NCBI GenBank assembly: GCA_027596075.1
Contig: JADGJC010000036.1
Coordinates: 1 to 64,000, forward strand
Length of the DNA: 64,000 bases
Reading direction: 5' to 3'
Source of the DNA: Rhizophlyctis rosea
Taxonomy: Eukaryota; Chytridiomycota; Chytridiomycetes; Rhizophlyctidales; Rhizophlyctidaceae
This document shows, one piece after another, positions 1 to 10,296 of this stretch. Under the pieces are notes generated by a model. That model worked only from the letters and a program-made list of their open reading frames with translations, searched no databases and had not been told where the DNA came from. A program made the translations under genes and the position numbers. Position 1 is the first letter of the stretch. Every line of letters starts with the position of its first letter.

Positions 1-2
1 AA

Positions 3-1106
3 CCCTCTCCTCCTCAAATTCCGTACACCAATCACTACTCTCACCAGTCCAAGAGCTTTGGAGCCGTTACGCTCAGAGACCTGTCCAACCAAGGAGGCCT
101 AGCCCTCAACGTCAAGAATGTGAACACGGACGAAATCCGCCTAAAGGCCTCCCTGATCCTTCCCCACGATTTCCCGCGCCCACCCTCAACAGAACACCTC
201 ACCCGTCAATTAGAACGCCTCAGCAGAGTCTGGAGCAAAAATTCCGAAACCGGCAGGCGTACATTCATCGACGCCATCTTGGCTGAAGCTGTTGACGTGG
301 CGTTTCATGGCCGCGTCGTGGATGACAAGGTGTCAGCAGAGGTCGGGTGTGATGATGAGGGTTTGGCAGGAGAAGAAGAAGAAGAAGAGATGCAGAAGGA
401 GGTGGCTGCTGGTGATGGCGGTGCTGGGGGAGTGAGTGAGGATGACGTGGAGGAGGAAGAGCCAGGGCCGCTAAGAGTGTTCACAGAGGTGGAGCTGAAA
501 TGGGAAGGTACAAAGATGGCTGTCGGAGGAACAGTCGATTACCTTTTGGGCCATGTGGAGGGTGATCAAATTGAGGAAGATATGAAGGACTCTTACCTCA
601 TTGCTGTCGAGGCAAAAAAGGAGTGGCCTGAGAATGCGTTCATCCAGGCTCTTGCAGAAGGTAAGAACCCTTTCTGTGTTGGCTGTTCCGGTTCATGTTG
701 AAAAGCGGGGGGGTTGGAACCTTCTGGGGAATACTTGGTTGAGGGTTTCATGTATCAAATCCACAAATCTGATCCCCCCAAAACTCCCACAGGCGGTGCG
801 TTACTTCGTCGCCGACAAGTCCAAACAACAAAAGCTGCAAAGGAAGGCGGGGTATTCATCGTCCTGACAAACGCAACACTCTGGAACTTCTACTACATCG
901 ACCAAAACGGAGTCGTATACTGCTCCGGAGATCCCATCACCTCATCACACGTTTCCGAAATCCTGGCGTGGCTGACATTCTTTGTCAAGGGGACTTGCGC
1001 CATTTCCCCGCGAGTTTCCATGCTTTCGATGAAAGAGGAAGATAAGGCTTCCATGCGGAACGGTATTGCGGGTGCCTGTCGCAAGTTGTGGATTAAGCGT
1101 CGGTAG
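3..1106 (+). CDS. PD-(D/E)XK-like hypothetical protein, 5' partial
   Basis: The reading frame is open to the left edge, so the N-terminus is missing. Two exons fit: 3-660 and 793-1106. The donor is GTAAGA at 661 and the acceptor ends CCCACAG at 792; the codon is split after its first base. An acidic low-complexity stretch (runs of E) lies near 370-470. It is followed by a segment with the layout of a PD-(D/E)XK nuclease-like core: an aspartate in GGTVDYLLG, then about 20 residues later LIAVEAKKEW, which supplies the E-x-K. A helix with an EGGALL-type start follows across the intron. Proteins of this layout occur in lineage-specific expansions in fungi and oomycetes, sometimes linked to Crinkler-type modules. 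That link is from family knowledge and is not proven here. Whether it cleaves DNA is unknown. The gene model is fairly sure; the fold assignment is tentative. Confidence 0.6.
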
Positions 1107-1379
1107 TTGTTGGTTGGATGTGTGAAGGGGCGATTTGCAAAAAAAAAAAGCCCAATGAGAAAATGTATATATGTATTCGCACGCTGTAAATGATAACTGC
1201 ACTTCTCCCATACTGTCGCGCCCAATGATTGTTTAGAGAACACCTCTGGGGAACATGAGCTGTGTCGCACACTGCCACGAAAAGAAATTCATTTCCATTT
1301 CTGGTGTCGGGGTAATACATGAGTATACACAAAAGGTTAACCTATGCTTTCTAAGAAATGAGCGCCCCGTTTGAGCCGT

Positions 1380-2507
1380 CTAGATCAATTTCTGTTCACA
1401 AGAAGGAGAGACGCAGAATGGATCAGGTCTCAAACATTTGGCGCTCGCCGCTTTTCCGGTCAAACACACAACACCGCACAACATTTGATCTCCATACCTT
1501 TGCTTGGAAGAACTTCTTCAGGTACATCACCTGCCATCCCGTCACGCCGATCAGGGCGATGATGGATAGGGTGCCGAACAACGCTACGCGGGAGTTTGCC
1601 GCTTCTGAGTGATAGCGGAGAAACGAGAAGTTGTGTGAATGCTTCATCTCTGATGATTCGAGACTTTGGGCGGCGCATATGATTTCGTTACGCACACTTC
1701 AACAAGCGCCCCTTCCGAATGCCTTCTCAAAGCTTCACACACCGCCTCCCTTCACAAAAGTCTGAAAACTCACCATTGGTATCCCTCATCTCCTCCTCCC
1801 TCCTCTTCATAAACTCCAAATCCCCCATAATAGCCCGCGAGAAATGCTCCAACCGCCTCAACTCAGATTCCAAAGGTGTAAGCTTTTCCTTCCGCATGTC
1901 TGCACTGGGATCTTTGGATTCTGGGCCGGTAGCGTCGACGTGGAGGTTTACGGTGCGGTTGCGTTGTGGGGAGGTGGGGATGTCTGTGGGTGGGATGATG
2001 GATTAGTGGGGGGCGGGGGATGGGGAGAGGGAAGTAAAGAGGGAGGGCGGCTTACGGGAGTCTAGGATGTTACGGAAACAGAAGTAAACGACTGCGTCTG
2101 CGTGAGTGGTGACCTCGAACTTCTGGCGACCGAAGAGGTTGTTTTTGTGGTAGTATTTGTTTTTTTGGGGTGTTGTATCTGCGATCTGTGTAAACCCATC
2201 CAAACAGTTAAACCTCTTTCCCTACCTTCTCCTAGCGTCCCATCACCATCTGCTCCCACAGCAGACAACAACTATTGCACTCAAAAAACGAAATACTCAC
2301 ATCAAACACAATCCTCTGCCCATCGCCCGCACCAGCCTCGACGTAGCCCACCAACAGCGTCTCCTTCGGGTGGTACTGCATCAGACACCGCCGGTTTTCC
2401 TCGGATTCTGATTCGATGTAGGCGGGGATGTACCATTTTACACCGAGGGCGGAGGTGAAGAGGCAGAATGCTAGGAGGAGGGTGAAGAGGGATGTTAGGC
2501 GGGACAT
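1380..2507 (-). CDS. ERV25: p24-family ER-Golgi cargo receptor, Erv25/TMED10-type (p24 delta)
   Basis: Five exons fit in phase: 2507-2301, 2185-2056, 1983-1774, 1604-1498 and 1391-1380, giving 221 aa, a normal p24 length. The start is MSRLTSLFTLLLAFCLFTSALG, a clear signal peptide. A GOLD domain follows (VKWYIPAYIE, then RRCLMQYHPKETLLVGYVEA and VYFCFRNI). Next is a coiled coil (LESELRRLEHFSRAIMGDLE, MKRREEEMRDTNEAANSRV), a single TM (ALFGTLSIIALIGVTGWQVM) and a cytosolic tail. If the last intron is ignored the tail reads through into unrelated sequence. Splicing AAG|GTATGG to the 12-nt terminal exon AAATTGATCTAG restores FFQAK-KLI, the expected Phe-Phe plus dilysine COPII/COPI sorting signal. 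The protein should cycle between ER and Golgi packaging GPI-anchored and other cargo in COPII vesicles. It is divergent from the gene starting at 2817, sharing about 310 bp. Confidence 0.93.
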
Positions 2508-2816
2508 TGTGAGCGGTTGGTTGGGGTGATGCGGGAGGACCGGATTTGATCTTGGGAGGGAACGAGAGGGAGAAGATGTGTGGGGAAGGTGGGTCGTAGC
2601 TGGCGGTTAGCCAGTGGCTAACCAAGCTGGCAAATTGCAGGGCAGTGTCAGACCCACAGACCCACCCTTGCCTACCCTCATCTGCTATCAAGATCAACCC
2701 AATCACCATTTCCTCCAGACCCAGCACTGACTGACAACTCAACACAAATCGGCTTCCTACCGCAAAAAACGCCCTATCACATAACCCAATACCACAACCC
2801 CCAACAGAAAGCAAAC

Positions 2817-3503
2817 ATGATCCCACCCCTACCCACCGAACTCTACCCCTTCGTCGCAAAACTCTGCCACCCCCCCACCGCGCAGCGCCTCCGCAACGCA
2901 ACCCGCACAACCCGCAAAGTCATCACCGAGCACGACCTCCTCATCGCCGAAGCCGGTTGGAGGTACTACACAAAAGGCGTCGACGCATGCTGGGAATGGG
3001 CAGTACGGAACCAGCACGAAGAGTTCGTAACCCTCTACACTCCGGAAATAACCTACCAAACTCTCAGCGAAAAACTCCGTTACGCAGCACACGGAAAAGA
3101 CAGGGGAGAGGATCCCCAACTCCTAGAAGGTCTAATCAACGTCATGTTCCTCAAGTACCTCTCTCACCACCCCGTCAATGACAATTTCAAAAAATCAGTC
3201 ATGGTTTTCGCCGTCATGGTTGCCCTCACAAATTTCGGGAAGCTCCACAGCCCGCCTATCAAAACACCAGCAGCTAAACTAGCTTCTTCGATCAGCATGG
3301 CGTTGCTCCGGCTTGGATGGGTGCAGACAGATGGAGGCAACATTGGTCCGATCATCAATGTGGTTTTTAAGAAGTTTGACCGTGGGGGTCGGGCTGTGTT
3401 TGATGGGTTAGTGACACATGTGGGAGGCCACGTTCGTGAGTTGGAAGTACTTGTCAGAATTGGGTGCATGGTTTTGGGTCATTTCTGGGAAGAGGGGATG
3501 TAA
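2817..3503 (+). CDS. Small F-box-like hypothetical protein, 228 aa
   Basis: Single uninterrupted frame with an ATG at 2817 just downstream of a CA-rich, A-rich leader. The N-terminus (IPPLPTELYPFVAKLCHPP, then RLRNATRTTRKVITEHDLL) looks like the short F-box-like start seen in chytrid ankyrin-repeat and F-box proteins: LP-x-E-L followed by two helices. An aromatic-rich stretch (GWRYYTKGVDACWEWAVRN) follows. The remainder is predicted helical, with no ankyrin motif I can recognise. No signal peptide or TM is evident. The function is unknown. If the F-box reading is right it would recruit Skp1-Cullin ligases, but that is inference. It could also be a shortened ankyrin-family member. Confidence 0.55.
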   Translation: MIPPLPTELYPFVAKLCHPPTAQRLRNATRTTRKVITEHDLLIAEAGWRYYTKGVDACWEWAVRNQHEEFVTLYTPEITYQTLSEKLRYAAHGKDRGEDPQLLEGLINVMFLKYLSHHPVNDNFKKSVMVFAVMVALTNFGKLHSPPIKTPAAKLASSISMALLRLGWVQTDGGNIGPIINVVFKKFDRGGRAVFDGLVTHVGGHVRELEVLVRIGCMVLGHFWEEGM

Positions 3504-3870
3504 TGGGAGCAGCAGTTTACCAGGTTGTAACTTCTGAAGGGTGTAAATTCTGAAGGGGGAAAGAAAGAAAGAAAGGCAAATGCGATCGGTGCCGATTTAT
3601 TGTCGGCAACTGCTTGTACTTATCATTTTGAAAAGCTAAAAATATCCACCAAGGTGCGACTCCGCGCCTCTGCGTTCGCTCCCTTGCACTCACCGATTGC
3701 CATATGTAATTCAGTGAAGGTCCCTTCCTGGGTTTCCTCATAGCTATGTCAAAATATTTCCAATGATTGTACATTGTGAAATACGCCGAGCATCAAACCA
3801 CATCATGCGCAGAAAACCTTCCGCATTATGGGAAAACGTGATGCACACATCCATCCCGATCGGAAAACTA
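3504..3870. other. Convergent intergenic spacer
   Basis: Lies between the stop codons of the 228-aa protein and PRMT5, which converge here. It contains a purine stretch (GAAAGAAAGAAAGG near 3560). No coding, RNA or repeat structure was recognised. It presumably holds the two 3' UTRs. Confidence 0.5.
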
Positions 3871-6598
3871 CTACAATCCAATCCAACTACTCCTCCCCCC
3901 AACATTATGCACCTCACTTGGGCCCCCAACAAGCGGCGTAACAACCCCACCCTCACCCATCAACTTTGGCACCGCACACCACTCATACCAAACCTTCCGC
4001 GCATCACATAACCTCCAGAAGTGCAGATCCAATATGCTGTTGGCTGGGAGGTAAATCGGTGACTGCAAAAAAAGACAACGCGTAAGCAACGTCCATGCAA
4101 AGAGGAATTAGATGCATTCTCCAGTGACGAAGGGGCCAAGGAAGGATGATTGAACAAAATATTCACCTTCAATGGGAAGAACAACGGAAACCAACTAAAC
4201 ATCCCCTCCGAATGCGTCTCCGGGTGTATGCTGATCATCACGTCTTTGTATAGCACGGATTCAAAATACCCCGCTATGCCGTGCTAAGAGTTCGCCGAAG
4301 AAAAAACAAAGTCAACACAGGCATTGCGCAGAGAAAAACGCGCATGAATTCCGCCCATAAAACTCACCAAAACCCCATCCTGCCTCATAAAAAACTCCCC
4401 CTTCCCCTCACGAACATTATGCTCATTGAACCCCGGCTGCCCCGCCACAAGTCTCATCCCTTCCTCCGCTCCACCCTCCCGATTAGGATGCTCAAACTTC
4501 CAAACAGGCACCGGATCCGCCAGTTCATATATCGCCTTGAACTTCACCACATACGGCGTCTCCATATGTGCTTGATCGTTATAGGAAGCACATTCGTTGT
4601 AGAGTTTTGTAGAGGATATGGGGGAGATGTAGGCGGTGTAGGAGGAGGGGATGGATATGCCGTCGTCTGTGTGGGGAGAGTGTTATGGGGGATGAAGGAG
4701 AGAGGGGAGGGAGGGGGGAACAAACCTTTTAGGAATCGTTGAGCCCCGTCTAGACATTCTGGAGATAGTTCGTTGTCGCCGAAGGAGCCGAGGAGTTCGG
4801 AGACGAGGATGTCCGTCTAGTGTCATGGTCGAAACGTAAGTCTCATTCAAATTCCGCTCATCCCTTCGCAAACCCATAGGGACTCTTCCACCCTACCTTC
4901 TCCGGCGCATCCCATACCCGCATATCAGAATGCACCACCTCCACCCGATCTCCCCACTCATCTTCCTTCCTGCACCGCAATCTACCCAGCGGAGGGAAAA
5001 AAAATCGTCCCGTCAGTCGGGATATCCTTTCCACATGAAACCAGGATAACTTTCCACTCACGTAACGACAGCATTAGGATTCTTCTCCACAGCATACACC
5101 CTAACATTCCTCCCCGCACTCTCGGCAGCCCGCAACACCCGCTCCACCAATGGTCCGCGTCCGGCTCCGACCACCATTACGACACTATATCAAAGGGGGA
5201 AAATGTACACTTGAGTCATCATCCCCGATATGTGTTGACCACTACTGTTAAGAGCATACATTACCATGGCACCTCGTTATTTCTCGGCACACGATCGCAC
5301 AACGCCTGATACGCCGCCTTCTCGTACTCTCTGTATTTGATGGGATCCTTTTCAAAGACTTCGTACGTCGCGGATTCGAGATTGTCCATCAAAGGTTGGA
5401 GAGGTGATTGAAGGTAGCTATGGGTGGTTAGAAGTTGCGTCAGGAAATGCTAGGAATCGTAAAGAGAAGTGACATCTTCCCCAAGGTTGTACGAAGCAGC
5501 CACTTACTCATGATATCCACTGGCAAACTGCTCGGCCTCGTCGGGTTGCGGTCGGGAGCGGTGAAGATGGCGGAGGTATTGCTGGTACGCTATTATTCCT
5601 CCTTGCGGGTGGACGTCGTTGATTGAGGGCAAGGACACAGCCAGTTGGACGTTGTGCTGATGTTGTGTCATCTCCGTCAGTATCCGGCTCTGGTTATCTA
5701 CTTTTTTTAAGCCATTACCAACCTCAAAGAACTCTATCAAAAGCCCCTGATGCCGTTTAGGAAGCACGGGAAACCCCTTGGCGTTTGTGATGAATGTTCG
5801 TTTCGGGAGGATGATGGTGCGGACGGGCTCTGCGAACCAGCGGCGGAGGAGGGATGGGTCTTGTGGGAGTTCTTCGTGCAGTTGAAGGGCTATGCGGAGG
5901 AGTTCAGCAAAAGTGATGCAAACGGAACGCCTCGTACATGACCACTGATGCCTCACCAACGGACAGCTTTGGATTGTGATTGCAAAGGGTCCGGACCAAG
6001 TTCCAGCTTGGCCAGATGTCGAAAGGCGATTGAGCGTCAAGAGTGACTCGGACAAGGACCTGAGTGTAGGACACCATGTTCAAGGCATGATTCACGACAC
6101 GCGCAAAGTTGACCAAATTCGATGCTGTATCAGGCAAGGTGAAGATGACGGAGGGGAGACCGAGGTGCGAAGCCCAGTTGATTTGCTGTTTAACCAGCTG
6201 TTCGCCGGCTTTGCGTATGTGCGCGTCGGGCGAGTCTAGTTCGACCCAAGGGGATATTCCACCCACAACGAACCCGGCGTAGTCTGGAAGGGTAGCAAAT
6301 GACAGCAGCGGTCAGGCGGGTGTGCATGGCAAGGCTGACGCGTTGGCAGAACGCAGACATGGAGTAGGCCATGATGGACAAGCAAAATTTGTCCTTCCTT
6401 ACCAGCACTCCATATTTGTAGCTGTGATCTCTCGAATGCAGTTGCAGAGCGTTCGGCGTAAGTGTGCTGCACGCTTGGGACCAATAGCTGCAATAGGCCG
6501 AAACTGTAACTCTCGTTCTCGGCGATATGAGCCAGTTCCTGCGCCGTCCCCACAGCCTCCAGTTCCAATCCGACTGATATTTGAGTCGTGTCAGCCAT
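3871..6598 (-). CDS. PRMT5: Protein arginine N-methyltransferase 5 (Skb1/Hsl7 type II PRMT)
   Basis: A multi-exon gene of about eleven exons. The start [14 protein letters not shown] is at 6598 and the stop TAG at 3871-3873. The N-terminal TIM-barrel region is recognisable ([67 protein letters not shown]). The SAM-binding core follows: [37 protein letters not shown] (motif I), [19 protein letters not shown]. The catalytic double-Glu loop is [19 protein letters not shown]. The beta-barrel and C-terminus close with [38 protein letters not shown] and the WIGL end. All PRMT5 signature motifs are intact. The enzyme makes symmetric dimethylarginine on Sm proteins and histones and in yeasts links to morphogenesis checkpoints. 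A segment at about 5649-5733 could be either an in-frame intron (GAG|GTTGGT to ATCAG|CAC) or an insertion. Confidence 0.95.
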
Positions 6599-6983
6599 AT
6601 TGATGTCGCGCTGATCTGGGCGTAAAATGCGGGGGGAGTTGAACAAAAATCAGCATGAGCGGCAAGACCCAAGAAATCGATTCAGGGATCGTTCCGATTG
6701 TTTGTGGCGGATGGCTGGTACAAACGTTGCGCCACACTGTTTACAACGTGATGATGATCGTGATGGATGACGTGCCCCGTTTAGACATGGGGCCACCCCC
6801 AACCCCTCTTTACACTCAGTCACAAACTTTCCCACACTCATCCTCATCACCGTCTTTGGCCTCATTAGTTACAGACTACCATAACAACAAGCTCGGCGTC
6901 TTCTCTTTGCCCAGCACAGCTGACCTCCACTTGCTGTATTGTACAGGCCCTTCTCTCCAAGTTTCACAACAAGTCGCTCGACG
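6599..6983. promoter_or_regulatory. Divergent promoter region between PRMT5 and ITFG1
   Basis: A spacer of about 385 bp between two diverging start codons must contain both 5' UTRs and core promoters. It includes TGTATTGTACAGG near 6937-6949. No convincing TATA box or motif could be singled out. Confidence 0.4.
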
Positions 6984-9900
6984 ATGAACCGCTCACGACG
7001 CGGTCGGTCGCCGTGGTCTCATTGCGTGGGAACACTCACCGCTAGCTTACTTTTGGTCTCAATATGCAACCGCCAAGGTGGTGTGCACGCGAAGAAGCAA
7101 CCAATGTTCTCCTCCTCAGGTCTCTTTGAAGTCAACGTGGGGTTGGGTGATCTGGACGGCGTCGTTGCGGCTTTCGGTGACTTTAACGGCGATAAACTGT
7201 AAGACTTATCGTACAGCGCGTTATGAAGTGCAGTGGAAGACTGACTGGTTTATGTCAGTACAGATTTGTTCATGTTAAACTATCAACAAACGTCAATATC
7301 GGTATATACCTGGGATCATGGTGCGTGCTGGTTTTTGGGTCGTGTGTGAGGCGGGCCGGAGGTGTTGCGGTGCAGTGGGCATATTCGATGGCATGAACAC
7401 TGAGATGTGTGAAAAGATTCATGGAGTGGTACTGGAAACGCGTCATGCGATGGGAGTCTAACTCGGAGCGAAAGGCCTCGGGCTACACGGGCAGCGACAA
7501 CGGAAGCTATGGCTTCTTCTTAGGAGGCAATGGCTGATATAAATTACTCGAAAACGCTTGCCGGCATGATTGTAGACCTATCGAAAGGCACCTGACAAGG
7601 GATATTGATTATCGAGGGCCCCTTCTCCCCAGAAAACTACCTATTCCGAAATGTACCATCCGCATCTCTCAATTTCGACCCACAACACGCAACACAATAT
7701 ACCATCACCAACGTTATTCCTGGTGATTACAACTATGATGGGAAGCTTGACGTTCTCCTCATGGGCAGACAAGGGTCAAGTGATGAGACGAAAATGAGAA
7801 TATTTTATGGAAACGGTGTTGATGCATTCAGTAGGTGCTCCATATGAACGTTAACGAGGTGGACATGTGTTGACTTGTTTCGCATCGAATGTGCAGATAC
7901 CACCAATCCCTTTGACCTAGCATCGTCCTCACCAATCCAACCATTCATAGTAGATTACAATGGAACCATGAAACCAGATCTGCTGGGATATCCCACCAGT
8001 GATAAGACGAAATTGTCATTGTGGTCGCCTACATCTAATGATGCAAATGCGTGAGTAGCCTTTCGTCCAGTCGTCATTTTTCGCTTCAGGATTGCCGGCT
8101 AATGCAAGAAGCACATAGAACGCCAGCAAATATCACAGCCAATCACACCGCGGGTCTTTGCCGAATATCAAGTCCGCATTCCAATGCATTCGTGGATTTA
8201 GATGGAGATTGCTTGCCGGGTATGGTTGCCATAAGGGTGGGCAAACATCTGCACCTGCCGTTTATTGAGTAACAAACGTACGATCAGACCTCTTTGTCAC
8301 ATGCCAAGAAAGTTCCTCCTCCCCCGTCAAGTTTCAAATTTGGCTAAATAGCAAGGAGGACGGATTCACCTTCGCGATGGACAAGGAGCTTCCTGCTGGT
8401 GCGGGGCAGGTGACGTTAGCTGATATGGGTAAGCGAGTGTCATCATTCGGGCACAAGCGGGTTTTCATATGCTGATGGCGCGTGTACCATGAAATGATGA
8501 ACAGACGGCGACGGCAACATCGACCTCGTCTTTCCGGTATGCAAAGGGAGCGATTGCGCCATCCATGTTGTACATAACCGCCAGATGCCGCTATGCGAGA
8601 CGGGAGACGTTGAGAAGAAAGGGTGCAGGAATCCGCATGATTTGTGTGTTGCGGATCCGGAGTTTGAGTTTGATTTGGGGGATAGTGGGGTAAGGGACTT
8701 TATGAAAATGCCAATGAAGTGGAGATTAAGGTTTAATAGAACATCACGTTTGGCAGGCCCACATAACCCTCAAATGGACCACCATAATTGGATCCTCCTC
8801 CGACTCCCTCCGTCTAACACATCCGCAATTCAAGGACACGCCGATACCTTTACGTGTAGGGGACTTTAATAACGACGGGTACCCGGACTTGCTCGTCGCG
8901 ACGACCAAAGGCGGAGTACGCTTGTTGAAATCCGTGCCGTGTTCGGCGGGCTTGTGTGGTGATGCGGCGGTTGGGGCGGGGAGGAGAGGGTTGGAGGATG
9001 TGGTGGTTGGGACGGAGGGGATGAGGGGGGTAGAGGGGACGGGGTTGGGAGGGGCGTTTATGGATTTGGATGAGGATGTGAGTTTTGCTTTTGCGTTTGT
9101 GTTTTGGAGGGTTTGTGGGGGTTGTTGGCGGTGAAGTGATGAGATTTTTGGAATGGGGATTATAGGGGCAATTGGATGTGTTGGTGTTTACGATGAAATC
9201 CGGGAAATTCCGCACGCATGCGTTTTATAATAATTTCTATAATGATGCGTTCTTTTTGAAGTCGCTTGGTGAGTATTAGGGTTTTCAGTTACTGGATTGT
9301 TGCTGCACAGATTCGTATAGTTCGGGCAATGGCTAAGGGGAATGCATGGAAGCAGAGTATTTTCTGACAGTCTTTCCCCACTTTTTTAGTTTCGAACGGA
9401 GTATGTCCCGCATGGTGCCCAACGGGGGAGAAGTTTCCGAATCCCAAGGTGGGTGGTATAGTCATTGTTGCCTTGGATTTATCCCTGCACAATCTTGTTT
9501 GGGATATTGTCCTTCTGACGGTCGAGAGTAAACCTCTGATTTTGCGCATCAGCCGTACGGAGTCAACTACGCTGGTGCAACGTTCAAGTACACTGTTTTG
9601 GACACTTCTGGGACAAGGAGAGCGAATACTGGTGAGGGGGAATAGAATGAATTCCATGTGTTGTACAACTGTTTCCGGTATTTTTAGGGGGGCTGTAACT
9701 AACATTGATATATACTATCTGTATGTATCATTCTCTGTTTTTTTCCATTCCAGTCGCCCAACTCCCCCAATCCTCCTACTTCTCCCTCCAAACCCCCTAC
9801 TCCCTCTTCGGTCTCGGTCGAACAAACAACTACATCGAAGACCTGTTTGTTGGCGTATCACGTCGTGAGGTGCGTTCCCCCTTCCCTCACCTTTCCACCC

Positions 9901-10296
9901 TTCCTCCCTCCCTCCCTCCATATCCAATCTCTCTTCCCACCAGCCAAACCACGTAGCCCACTACCAAGGCGTGATCCCCAACTCACAGCTAATCATCATA
10001 CCGCATGAGGAGAATCCGGACGCGTGGCAGTTGGAACTGTATGTTGAGCCGAGTAGTGCTACGAATGGGTGTTTGGCGGTGTTGGGGACGAGTCTTGTGG
10101 TTTTGTTGGGGGTTGTTGCGGGGTTGCATTTTATGGAGAAGGTGGGTTTCGTGGGTCTTGGTGGTGTGTGTTTTGGGGGGAGGGGGTGTGAGTGAGGGAA
10201 CTGTTTTCTAAATTTGGTGTATTTGCGTTTTGGCAGAGAGAGGATGAGTTGGAGAAGAAGAAAGCGTTGCATTTGTTGAATTTTGACGCTTTGTGA
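6984..10296 (+). CDS. ITFG1: T-cell immunomodulatory protein homologue (ITFG1/TIP), FG-GAP repeat type I membrane protein
   Basis: The start at 6984 gives a basic N-terminus and hydrophobic signal segment (GTLTASLLLVSICN). At least ten short exons follow, carrying FG-GAP beta-propeller blades with Ca-binding loops: VAAFGDFNGDKLTDLF, PGDYNYDGKLDVLLMG, AFVDLDGDCLPDLFV, DGDGNIDLVFP, VGDFNNDGYPDLLVATT and AFMDLDEDGQLDVLVF. The conserved distal region has the TIP signatures YGVNYAGATFKYTV, YSLFGLGRTNNYIEDLFVG, GVIPNSQLIIIPHEENPD, then a TM (VLGTSLVVLLGVVAGLHF) and the short tail KKKALHLLNFDAL, close to the animal tail HRFHFDAM. The protein is an integral type I membrane protein with a luminal or extracellular propeller; its function is poorly defined in any lineage. 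The overall assignment is firm; individual exon edges were not all resolved. Confidence 0.92.

Noticed and set aside
6655..6987. 110-codon plus-strand frame upstream of ITFG1
   Set aside because: It lies in the divergent promoter, overlaps the ITFG1 start in another frame, and has no recognisable domain.
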